From contig CAZNGF010000037.1 in NCBI GenBank assembly GCA_964572855.1, positions 1-27,716 on the forward strand: 27,716 nucleotides of DNA, read 5' to 3'. Under the pieces are notes generated by a model. That model was not told where the DNA came from and did no database searches. It saw only the letters and a program-made list of their open reading frames with translations. The stretch comes from CAZNGF01 sp964572855. GTDB lineage: Bacteria > Bipolaricaulota > Bipolaricaulia > RBG-16-55-9 > JAJCYT01. Shown in pieces: positions 21,385 to 27,627 of this stretch. A program made the position numbers and the translations under genes. Positions within the stretch are counted from its first letter, which is position 1; every line of letters starts with the position of its first letter.

Positions 21385-22512
21385 CTAGAGGTCGAGTCGG
21401 ATGGGCATGCAGACGTAGATGAAGCCGTCGTCGTGGCCGCCCTCGCCGGCGGGTTCCAGCAGCCCGGCGCTCTCGGAGTCGGCGAGCCAGAGCTTGACCC
21501 GGTCGGAATCCATGCGCTTGAGCGCCTCGATCAGGTACTCGGCCTTAAACGAAATGCGCACCTCGTCCACGGGCTTGTCGAGCTTGAGCGTCTCTTCGGT
21601 CTCGCCCTTCTCGCTGGAGGACGAGCTCAGGTGCAGCTTGCCCTCCTGGGCCTGCAGCACGACGGCGCCGGACTCCTCGGCGGTCGTGATCTGCGCCCGC
21701 TGCAGCGCGGCCAGCAGCGCGCCACGGTCGAGCTCCAGGCCGATGGGGTTGTTCTTGGGGATGACGCGGTCGACGTCGGGGTATTCCTCCTCCATCACGC
21801 GCAGGGTCGTGGTCACCTGCGGGGTGTGGAAGAAAAGCTGGCCGCCCTCCTGGTAGACCTCGACCCGGTCGGCGTCGAGCTGGCCCAGCACGCCGCCCAG
21901 GTCGCGCAGCGCGCCCGCGTCGACGAGGTACTCGCCCTCGGGGCCGTCTTGCAGCGGGATCTCGTAGACCGCCAGGCGGTAGCCGTTGGTGGCCACCATG
22001 CGCAGCCGGTCCTTTTCGAACAGGAGGTCCACGCCCGTCAGGCTGAGCCGCGAGGTCTCCTTGGCGCTGAGCGCGCCGAAGGTCGTCAGGTCGATCCCGC
22101 GCTGCAGCAGCGCCTTGTCCAGCGTAACGAAGGGCGAGGCGGGCAGTTCCGAGAGTTGCGGGTAGTCCTCCAGCGGCAGCGTGAACAGGTCGAAGGTCGT
22201 CCCGCCGCAGCTCACCTCGACCTTGTTGCTGTTGCTTGCCTGCTCGAACTTCACGCTTTCGGCCGGGAGCACGCCCACCATGCGGCTGAGCACGTCGCCG
22301 TTGAGCACGACCGAGTGCGCGTCCACGGGATTTTCCAGCGGCACGCGGCAGCGGATGGCCGATTCCAGGTCGGTGGCGTGCAGCACGAGCGTGTTCTCCT
22401 GCATGTCGAGCCGCATCCCAGCCAGGATGGGCAGCGTCGAGGCCGAGCCCAGCGCGCGGCCGGCCGTTTTGATGCCGAAAACCAGATCTTTGCGGGAACA
22501 GGTGAAGTTCAT
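21385..22512 (-). CDS. dnaN: DNA polymerase III sliding clamp (beta subunit)
   Basis: Forms the ring-shaped dimer that tethers DNA polymerase III to DNA. The 375-residue protein has the expected three clamp domains: the opening MNFTCSRKDLVFGIKTAGRAL, in part FTCSRKDLVFGI; LPILAGMRLD; ATNGYRLAVYEIPL in domain II; PDVDRVIPKN at the domain II/III junction; and the typical end YVCMPIRLDL. The ATG at 22512 has a GAGAGGG ribosome site. It lies 46 bases after tmk and appears to be the last gene of an lspA-tmk-dnaN operon, rather than next to dnaA and the origin as in many bacteria. Confidence 0.96.
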   Translation of the reverse strand: MNFTCSRKDLVFGIKTAGRALGSASTLPILAGMRLDMQENTLVLHATDLESAIRCRVPLENPVDAHSVVLNGDVLSRMVGVLPAESVKFEQASNSNKVEVSCGGTTFDLFTLPLEDYPQLSELPASPFVTLDKALLQRGIDLTTFGALSAKETSRLSLTGVDLLFEKDRLRMVATNGYRLAVYEIPLQDGPEGEYLVDAGALRDLGGVLGQLDADRVEVYQEGGQLFFHTPQVTTTLRVMEEEYPDVDRVIPKNNPIGLELDRGALLAALQRAQITTAEESGAVVLQAQEGKLHLSSSSSEKGETEETLKLDKPVDEVRISFKAEYLIEALKRMDSDRVKLWLADSESAGLLEPAGEGGHDDGFIYVCMPIRLDL

Positions 22513-22558
22513 GGACAACCCTCTCAGCCCGGAATTAGGGGGAAGTGTAGCAAAGGCC

Positions 22559-23179
22559 CTATGCACCGTCAAGCAGCGTCTCAACCAGCTCACGAACCCG
22601 CTCGAACAGCGCGCCGGGGGACAGCGTCCCGTCGAGCACGTGGCCGCCCGGAACGCGGTTGATCTCGCGCAGGTAACCGCGGCGCACGCGCTCGAAGAAG
22701 GCCAGGTCTTCTCTCTCCAACCTGTCACGCTTATACGATTTCCCTTGACGCTTTCTCATCGCTTCAACCGGGATGTCCAATAGCAGTGTCAGGTCGGGTT
22801 GAATATGGCGGGTTGCCCAACGATCCAGCGCTTTGAGGCGGCGCAGGTCCAGCTGCCGCCCGTAGCCCTGATAGGCGAAACTTGAGAGAGAATAGCGATC
22901 AGCGATGACGGGTTTGCCGGCCTCCAGGGCCGGAACGATGCGTTCATCCGTGAGTTGGGCGCGTGCGGCCTCGTAGAGCATCAGTTCGCCGCGAGGTGTA
23001 ATCTGGTAATCCTTGCCAAGCAGCAACTCACGCACGCTTAGACCAAAAGGGGTGGTTCCCGGCTCGGCGACCACTTCGATCCGATCGTTTTCCCAACCTT
23101 GCTCGCACAGGTAAGTCGAAAGCAGGCCGATCTGCGTCGACTTGCCGCTGCCGTCCAAGCCCTCAAAGACGATGAACAT
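22559..23179 (-). CDS. tmk: Thymidylate kinase
   Basis: Phosphorylates dTMP to dTDP with ATP for DNA synthesis. The 206-residue protein has the P-loop GLDGSGKST (residues 7-15), the DR(Y) motif in IADRYSLSSFAYQGYGR (about 90-106) and a LID region RQGKSYKRDRLERED. Its start overlaps the end of lspA by 17 bases, with GGAG just upstream inside lspA. Base composition differs: most 60-base lines counted by hand are 53-58% GC against about 70-78% nearby, and AT-ending codons are common. This suggests separate ancestry or recombination of this gene despite its operon position. Confidence 0.95.
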   Translation of the reverse strand: MFIVFEGLDGSGKSTQIGLLSTYLCEQGWENDRIEVVAEPGTTPFGLSVRELLLGKDYQITPRGELMLYEAARAQLTDERIVPALEAGKPVIADRYSLSSFAYQGYGRQLDLRRLKALDRWATRHIQPDLTLLLDIPVEAMRKRQGKSYKRDRLEREDLAFFERVRRGYLREINRVPGGHVLDGTLSPGALFERVRELVETLLDGA

Positions 23180-23720
23180 CGCTGGGCTCCGTGGCTTCGG
23201 GCGCGGGTTCCGGCTCGGGGTCGCGGCGCGACCAGGCCAACAGGATGACGGCCGTGCCCACGAACACCGCGCTGTCGGCCAGGTTGAACACCGGAAAGCC
23301 GCACGCGCCGTTGAAGCACACCTGCAGGAAGTCGACCACGGCGCCGGAGAAGTCCGCGTAGCCGGCCGGGTCCCCGACCAGCTCGCCCAGGTGCCAGGCC
23401 GCGCTCAACGTGCGGTCCAGCAGGTTGCCCAGCGCCCCGCCCGCGATGAACGAGAGCCCCAGGTTCACCCACGGGTTCGGGCGCGGAAAGCGGATCAGCA
23501 TGACCACGATCCCCGCGCTCACGCACGTGGCCACCCAGGCGAGCCAGATCCCCTGGCCCTGCAGGATGCCAAACGCCCCCCCCGTGTTGAACAGGAGCGT
23601 GAGGTTGAACCACGCGGGCACGACCGGCACGACCTGGAACGCCTCCAGCGTGCCCAGCACGACGCCCTTGCTCAGTTGGTCCAGCAGCAGCACCAGCACG
23701 GTGCTCCACAGGTAGGCCAT
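23163..23720 (-). CDS. lspA: Lipoprotein signal peptidase (signal peptidase II)
   Basis: Cleaves signal peptides of diacylglyceryl-modified prolipoproteins in the cytoplasmic membrane. The 185-residue protein has four membrane helices and all family blocks: LLLDQLSKG, FNTGGAFGIL, GGALGNLLDR, VVDFLQV and FPVFNLADSAVFVG; the catalytic aspartates are in VVDF and NLADS. The C-terminal tail is rich in Glu and Pro. The ATG at 23720 has GGGGAGG about ten bases upstream; a longer frame to 23870 would run through the promoter. It heads the lspA-tmk-dnaN operon. Confidence 0.95.
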   Translation of the reverse strand: MAYLWSTVLVLLLDQLSKGVVLGTLEAFQVVPVVPAWFNLTLLFNTGGAFGILQGQGIWLAWVATCVSAGIVVMLIRFPRPNPWVNLGLSFIAGGALGNLLDRTLSAAWHLGELVGDPAGYADFSGAVVDFLQVCFNGACGFPVFNLADSAVFVGTAVILLAWSRRDPEPEPAPEATEPSDVHRL

Positions 23721-23756
23721 CCGCGCGCGTCCTCCCCACCGCTTGAGCTGCGCCCG

Positions 23757-23785
23757 AGTATAGGCGGCCCCCGCGGGGGCCGCAA
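23757..23785 (-). promoter_or_regulatory. lspA operon promoter with a 20-bp perfect palindrome in its spacer
   Basis: On the minus strand TTGCGG (23785-23780), a 17-base spacer and TATACT (23762-23757). A perfect palindrome, GCGGCCCCCG followed by its reverse complement (23764-23783), fills the spacer and overlaps the -35 box. The site could be an operator that blocks RNA polymerase. The transcript would start about 30 bases before the lspA ATG. Confidence 0.55.
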
Positions 23786-23889
23786 CGAAGGTAACGCGCA
23801 TCACAAGGCGTGACGAGGGTTTCGCGCGCCCGTGCCCAATGCGACCCTCACGGCGCCCGCATTTCCTCATCCCCGGCGCGTGCCACCGC

Positions 23890-23949
23890 TATATTGAAGA
23901 TCCTTCTAGACATTTGAGTGCCCCCCTGCGAACGAGAGCGCAGGGGGGC
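23890..23949 (+). promoter_or_regulatory. smpB leader with strong GC hairpin
   Basis: A possible -10 box TATATT (23890-23895) is followed by GCCCCCCTGCG (23920-23930), an eight-base loop and the perfect reverse complement CGCAGGGGGGC (23939-23949). The 11-bp stem is very stable. It is followed by CCTTCCGTTTG, which is a poor T-tract. It lies about 80 bases before the smpB ATG and could be an attenuator, a terminator of a short RNA, or an mRNA-stabilising stem. Confidence 0.5.
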
Positions 23950-24029
23950 CTTCCGTTTGCCGCGCCATTTGCGTTTCCAACGCGCGAAACGTACCATGAG
24001 CCCCATTATTACGCCACCAGAAACCGCTT

Positions 24030-24479
24030 ATGAAGATCATCGCCACCAACCGCAAGGCGCGGCACGATTTCCACATCGAGGAGACCTACGAGGCGGGCAT
24101 CGTGCTCAAGGGCACCGAGGTCAAGAGCTTGCGGCGCGGGAACTGCTCGATCAAGGAGAGCTTCGTGACCGTGCAGGACGACGAGATCTTCCTGGTCAAC
24201 GCCCACATCGCCCCCTACGAGGAGGGCAACCGCTACAACGTCGAACCGCAGCGCCAGCGCAAGCTGCTCATGCACAAGAAGGAGATCGCCCGGCTCCAGG
24301 GCCGCGTGCGCGAGAAGGGCTACACGCTCGTCCCGCTCAAAATCTATTTCAACGAGCAGGGCGTGGCCAAGGTCGAGGTCGCGGTGGCCAAGGGTCTGGC
24401 CAAGTACGACAAGCGAGACAAGATCAAGAAGCGCGAGCAGGAAAGGCAGATCGAGAAAGCCATTCGCTCCCGCCGCTAG
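24030..24479 (+). CDS. smpB: SsrA-binding protein
   Basis: Binds tmRNA and brings it to stalled ribosomes for trans-translation. The 149-residue protein has the full family pattern: NRKARHDFHIEETYEAGIVL in part as ARHDFHIEETYEAG, LKGTEVKSLRRGNCSIKESF in part as GTEVKSLR, FLVNAHIAPYE, RKLLMHKKEI, and the basic C-terminal tail KYDKRDKIKKREQERQIEKA. The ATG at 24030 has no good ribosome site upstream, which may be linked to the structured leader. The ssrA (tmRNA) gene itself was not found in the window. A secreted protein gene follows 23 bases downstream. Confidence 0.96.
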   Translation: MKIIATNRKARHDFHIEETYEAGIVLKGTEVKSLRRGNCSIKESFVTVQDDEIFLVNAHIAPYEEGNRYNVEPQRQRKLLMHKKEIARLQGRVREKGYTLVPLKIYFNEQGVAKVEVAVAKGLAKYDKRDKIKKREQERQIEKAIRSRR

Positions 24480-24502
24480 CGGGGCTGAGGAGGGACGCAA
24501 CG

Positions 24503-25042
24503 ATGCAACGTTTGGCCGGCACGCTGGGAGTCGCACTTGTCGTTCTGATCGGATTCGCGCCCACGAGCTGGCCCCACATCGACGCCACCCAGCGCATGGG
24601 GCCCTACAACGTGACGGTCTCGATCGCGAGCGTGGCCGAGATCGACGGCGACGGGACCGAGATCAACCAGCTCACGCCCGGCGACTATTACCTGCGCGCG
24701 TTCGTACTCGACGGAGCCTTCCAGCCCGTGGGCGACCTCCAGGTCTCGCTGGCGCTGCGCCACGACGGCGCGCTGCAGGACACACTCGAGCTGGCTTACC
24801 AGGGCGAGGGCGGGGAGTACCGCGCGCGCGGCTCGCTGGACCAAACCGGGGATTGGAGCACCGAGGTCCGGCTCAGCGCGCCGGGCGCCGCCGAGCCACT
24901 CACCGCGGGGTTCGACTGGGAGGTCGCCCCAGCCGCCGGCCCGCTCGATTCCCTCTGGCTCTGGGGACTCGGCGCGTTCGGCGTCGTGCTCCTGCTCCTC
25001 GCGGGCGCCCTGTTCCGCTGGCGCGCGAGGCGGGCCGGTTAG
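24503..25042 (+). CDS. Exported YtkA/CopC-like protein with C-terminal anchor
   Basis: A 179-residue protein with a signal peptide (MQRLAGTLGVALVVLIGFAP), an extracytoplasmic beta-sandwich (about residues 25-145), and a C-terminal helix (LWGLGAFGVVLLLLAGALF) followed by RWRARRAG, a typical stop-transfer tail. The middle (MGPYNVTVSIAS, PGDYYLRAFVLDGAFQPVGD, GEYRARGSLDQTGDWSTEVRL) has the strand and 'GxW' pattern of YtkA-like/FixH-like and CopC-like domains, often found with copper or oxidase assembly genes. GAGGAGGG lies eight bases before the ATG. Its stop overlaps that of the convergent adenylation-like gene by four bases. The family is only suggested; copper handling is inference. Confidence 0.6.
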   Translation: MQRLAGTLGVALVVLIGFAPTSWPHIDATQRMGPYNVTVSIASVAEIDGDGTEINQLTPGDYYLRAFVLDGAFQPVGDLQVSLALRHDGALQDTLELAYQGEGGEYRARGSLDQTGDWSTEVRLSAPGAAEPLTAGFDWEVAPAAGPLDSLWLWGLGAFGVVLLLLAGALFRWRARRAG

Positions 25043-25863
25043 CTCAGGACCACCTCGCCCCAGCCGGTCAGTTCGGGGTTGAACCGTTGGAAGGCCCACC
25101 GCGGTCGCTTTTGCAGCCGATACTCGCGCTCGAACTGGTCGCCGGCCGCCGAACGCCTGGCCGCGACCCGCACGCGCCGCCCGGTAACCAGCGCGCGGGC
25201 CAGCGCCGAGACGACCTGCAACGGGCAGCCCTGAAAGCCACACGCGGCCTCACCCCCCTCGGACGCGGCACACTCGCCGTCTTCGGCACGCCGGACACGG
25301 GCCAACAGCTCGGCGTGCGCAAGCCGTTCCTCCCCCTGCTCCCGGACGAGCCGGAGGGCCGGCGACGACGACGCGGGCGCGGCGTGGGGCGCGCTCGAGT
25401 CGGCCGGCCACATCGCCTCCCAGCTCTCGGTCGAGCCCCCCGACGGGAGCACGTAGACCTTCCGGATCGGCGTCCGGAACATGCACTCCAGCACGGGCGG
25501 CATGTAGGCCGCGTGGGTGAACAGGAAGGCGGGTTGCGTACGGGTCAGCAGGCCCTGCAACGCGTTGGGCTTGACCCGGGCGGGCAATGGCATGGCCACC
25601 CCGCCGGCCTTCCAGATCCCGAACAGGCAGCACACGAACTGCAAGGGGTTTTCCAGCAACAGCGCCATGGGCGCCCCCGCGGGCGCGCCCTGCTCGAGGA
25701 GTCCGCGGGCGATTCGATTGGAGAAAACGTCCAACTCGGCCAAGGTAAGTGTGCGCCTGCCGTGTTGGAGCACGACGCGGCGCGGGTCCGTTCCGGCCCC
25801 GCGTTCCAACAATTGACACAACGTCTGGACGGTCGCTTGCTCGACGTCGGATGGCTTGGACAT
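25039..25863 (-). CDS. Degenerate N-terminal adenylation-domain (ANL/AMP-binding) homologue without a P-loop
   Basis: A 274-residue protein. Residues about 8-145 match the N-terminal subdomain of acyl-CoA synthetases/adenylation enzymes: VVLQHGRRTLTLAELDVFSNRIARGLLEQG (in parts), APMALLLENPLQFVCCLFGIWKAGGVAMPL, PAFLFTHAAY. Where the ATP-binding loop (T-S-G-T-T-G-x-P-K) should be, near residue 190, it reads ALRLVREQGEERLAHAELLARV, so the loop is gone while the flanking helix remains. The later motifs and the C-terminal domain are missing; residues 215-274 (CGFQGCPLQVVSALARALVTGRRV in parts) resemble only the next segment. It cannot form acyl-adenylates in the usual way. A strong AGGAGG ribosome site precedes the ATG at 25863, so it appears to be an expressed pseudoenzyme rather than debris. 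Role unknown. Confidence 0.65.
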   Translation of the reverse strand: MSKPSDVEQATVQTLCQLLERGAGTDPRRVVLQHGRRTLTLAELDVFSNRIARGLLEQGAPAGAPMALLLENPLQFVCCLFGIWKAGGVAMPLPARVKPNALQGLLTRTQPAFLFTHAAYMPPVLECMFRTPIRKVYVLPSGGSTESWEAMWPADSSAPHAAPASSSPALRLVREQGEERLAHAELLARVRRAEDGECAASEGGEAACGFQGCPLQVVSALARALVTGRRVRVAARRSAAGDQFEREYRLQKRPRWAFQRFNPELTGWGEVVLS

Positions 25864-25927
25864 GGTGTGACCTCCTGTCATAGCTCGGGTCGGTTTCCGG
25901 CACCGAAAGCGCGATGCGGACGGCCCG

Positions 25928-26215
25928 TTAGCCAGGAGGCGTGCGCCAGAAGAACAGCGGCATGGGGCGCGTGCAGTCGCCCTCCTCAGGCGGGGAGAGC
26001 GTGACGCCCTGCAGCGGGAACCAAAGCGGCTCGCCGCCGAGCGCGTGGGCGCAGTTGCACCCGGACGGCGCGCCACAGGACGAGGCGTGGTTCAACGACA
26101 CGTCCTGCCCGTGAACGTGGGCGGCGTGCGTGGGCGGCGCGCAGCAGTCCAGCATCCCGAGCTGGACCAGCGTGAGCACGGACAACAGCGCCAAGACGAC
26201 CCCGCCGCGCACCAT
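25928..26215 (-). CDS. Secreted Cys/His-rich small protein, possible metal binder
   Basis: A 95-residue protein with a signal peptide or anchor (GVVLALLSVLTLVQLG, residues 5-20). Residues 24-57 hold six of its cysteines and five histidines (DCCAPPTHAAHVHG, then LNHASSCGAPSGCNCAH), a density typical of metal-binding or disulfide-rich segments; the rest (PLWFPLQGVTLSPPEEGDC) is uncharged and Pro-rich. No family was recognised with confidence; DUF2946-like copper-associated proteins are a possible comparison. The ATG at 26215 has GAGGTGAG upstream; a GTG at 26224 lies within reach of the same site. It lies downstream of the CcdA-type gene on the same strand, with an FNR-like box in between. Confidence 0.55.
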   Translation of the reverse strand: MVRGGVVLALLSVLTLVQLGMLDCCAPPTHAAHVHGQDVSLNHASSCGAPSGCNCAHALGGEPLWFPLQGVTLSPPEEGDCTRPMPLFFWRTPPG

Positions 26216-26255
26216 GAAAACCACTCACCTCGCGGACCGCTCAGAGATGAGCCCC

Positions 26256-26319
26256 ATACTAAGCAAACGCCCCGGGGGGCCACATGATGGAGGTCAAACG
26301 CGCGTATGATATAGATCAG
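26256..26319 (-). promoter_or_regulatory. Possible promoter with FNR/CRP-type box upstream of the Cys/His-rich gene
   Basis: ATGAT-ATAG-ATCAG (26306-26319) contains the FNR core TGAT-N4-ATCA as a perfect inverted repeat in a small AT-rich island. A candidate minus-strand -10 box, TAGTAT (26261-26256), would put the box centre about 63 bases before the transcript start, a usual activator position. No clear -35 box is present, which would fit activator dependence. Confidence 0.35.
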
Positions 26320-26339
26320 TTACGGGCCGCGAACGCCGA

Positions 26340-26356
26340 CGCCCCGCCAGGGGGCG
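26340..26356 (-). terminator. Weak hairpin after the ccdA-like gene
   Basis: CGCCCC (26340-26345), a five-base loop and GGGGCG (26351-26356), just beyond the minus-strand stop at 26367. There is no T-run, so termination would be weak or factor-dependent. Confidence 0.25.
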
Positions 26357-26366
26357 CCGCGTCAAC

Positions 26367-27068
26367 TCAGACCCCCAGCAGGTCGCGCCAGTACTCCCCG
26401 TAGATCAACAGGTAGTAGAGCACGTAGCCGCCGGCCAGCACGAGGAAGGCCCCGCTCAGGCGCTGGACCCAACCGGCCGCGCGCGGCAGCCAGGCGCGCA
26501 GGCCCGTCTTGGACAAGGCAAGCGCCACGGAAAACGCCAGCATGACGACCGACATACCCCAGCCGTAGGCCAGGAAGTTGAGCGCGCCCTCCAGCGGCCC
26601 GGCGGTCAGGAACGACTGGACCATAACGGCCATGAAGATCGGCAGTACACAGGCCGCGGCGCACACGGCGTAGAGCATCCCGTAGACGAAGAACGGGCGC
26701 AACCCCGGCCCGGGCCGCACGCGCAACCAGCGCGCCGCGCGCCCACCCAGCGAGGGCGCCAGCGCCGGGCGCAGCAGGCTCCAGATCCCGACGGCCACGA
26801 GCAACGCGCCCACCGCCACCGCGACCCAGGGCACGTAGCGGGCCACCGCCGAGCCGACGAGGCCGAACAGCAAGCCCAGCAGCGCGAAGCTGGTCAAGAA
26901 CCCTGCGCTCACGATCCCCCCGAGCGCAAGGCCGCGGCCGGCGCAGGCCCAGCCGCTGCCGCCCGCGTCACCCGCGCGCTGGAAGTAGGTCGAGACGAAC
27001 GCGGGCAGCATGGCCACGAAGCACGGGCTGAAAAACGTGGCCACGCCAGCCGAGAACGCAAACGGCAA
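26367..27068 (-). CDS. CcdA-type membrane thiol-disulfide carrier
   Basis: A protein of 233 residues (counted from a TTG at 27068) with six membrane helices. FSAGVATFFSPCFVAMLPAF in the first helix and YAVCAAACVLPIFMAVMV in the fourth hold the paired cysteines and prolines of the CcdA/DsbD family, which moves reducing power across the membrane for cytochrome c maturation, copper or disulfide handling. The start is unusual: the family usually begins M-N-L-E, and upstream in frame a CTG at 27083 (reading L/M-N-L-E-L-L-P-F) has GAGGTGA six bases before it, whereas TTG 27068 has none. The frame is closed by TGA just upstream of that. It lies upstream of the Cys/His-rich secreted protein. It could serve the caa3 cytochrome c domain; this is inference. 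Confidence 0.85.
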   Translation of the reverse strand: MPFAFSAGVATFFSPCFVAMLPAFVSTYFQRAGDAGGSGWACAGRGLALGGIVSAGFLTSFALLGLLFGLVGSAVARYVPWVAVAVGALLVAVGIWSLLRPALAPSLGGRAARWLRVRPGPGLRPFFVYGMLYAVCAAACVLPIFMAVMVQSFLTAGPLEGALNFLAYGWGMSVVMLAFSVALALSKTGLRAWLPRAAGWVQRLSGAFLVLAGGYVLYYLLIYGEYWRDLLGV

Positions 27069-27083
27069 CAGTTCCAGATTCAG

Positions 27084-27294
27084 CCCCGATCACCTCGCCC
27101 TCAGCGGTGTCCGTCCACCGTACATCTTAACAGGGAGTTCACCGAAGCTCAGCGCGGACTCCTTGGTGGCTTAGGCTTAGACGAATTCGCGGTTTGACTG
27201 TCACAATAGACTTGCGACGGAATTTTGATCTGTAGGGCGCACGACCGAACGCCCCTGCGACAGAATGAACAAGGTTTACTGGTCACTGCATAAA
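27084..27294. other. Intergenic region between ccdA-like gene and transposase remnant
   Basis: The region is clearly less GC-rich than the rest of the window. It holds a degenerate hairpin with a GTAGGG arm (27230-27263: CTGTAGGGCG ... CGCCCCTGCGACAG), related to the repeats at 3786 and 8306. A possible -10 box on the minus strand, TAAGAT, precedes the ccdA-like gene near 27125. No gene was recognised. The outer end of the transposable element probably lies here, but its inverted repeat could not be identified. Confidence 0.4.
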
Positions 27295-27627
27295 TCAGGT
27301 TAAGGTATAGCCGGGCTGCTGCAGGCATCCTTGCAACACCTGGTTTCGGTGACGCAGTCGGGCCACCGCCTTACACAATTCGTACTTGAGTTCGCCCAGA
27401 TGCTGGCAACAGCGGTTGGCCAACTCCACGTGCTTCAAGTACTGCCAAATCCCCTCCTCCGGGTTCAGTTCCGGCGTGTAGCCGGGCAGTTGCGCCAACT
27501 CGATTCGCTCGCCCTGCTCCTGCAGAAAAGCTTTCACCAGTCGGCCCCGATGGGTCGGCGCCCCGTCCCAGATTACCAGCACCTTCCCGGGGATAACCCT
27601 GAGAAGATGCTTCAGAAAGCGCACCAC
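27295..27627 (-). pseudogene. C-terminal part of an IS630-type DDE transposase
   Basis: The 110 codons encode the last third of an IS630/Tc1-like transposase (DDE_3 superfamily endonuclease). VLVIWDGAPTHRG carries the second catalytic aspartate and QLPGYTPELNPEEGIWQYLKH the final acidic residue; VVRFLKHLLRVIPGK before it is also typical. In-frame coding similarity continues to about 27678 (…RLRKAWSEV), where a TGA (27681-27679) interrupts it; the earlier part with the first aspartate is beyond the window edge or in another frame. So the element is either frameshifted or cut by the window end. No inverted repeat was identified. Confidence 0.8.

Noticed and set aside
26284..26400. A 38-codon plus-strand ORF starting MMEVKRAYDIDQLRAAN
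   Set aside because: It runs into the 3' end of the ccdA-like gene, overlaps the FNR-like box, and has no good ribosome site. Probably chance.
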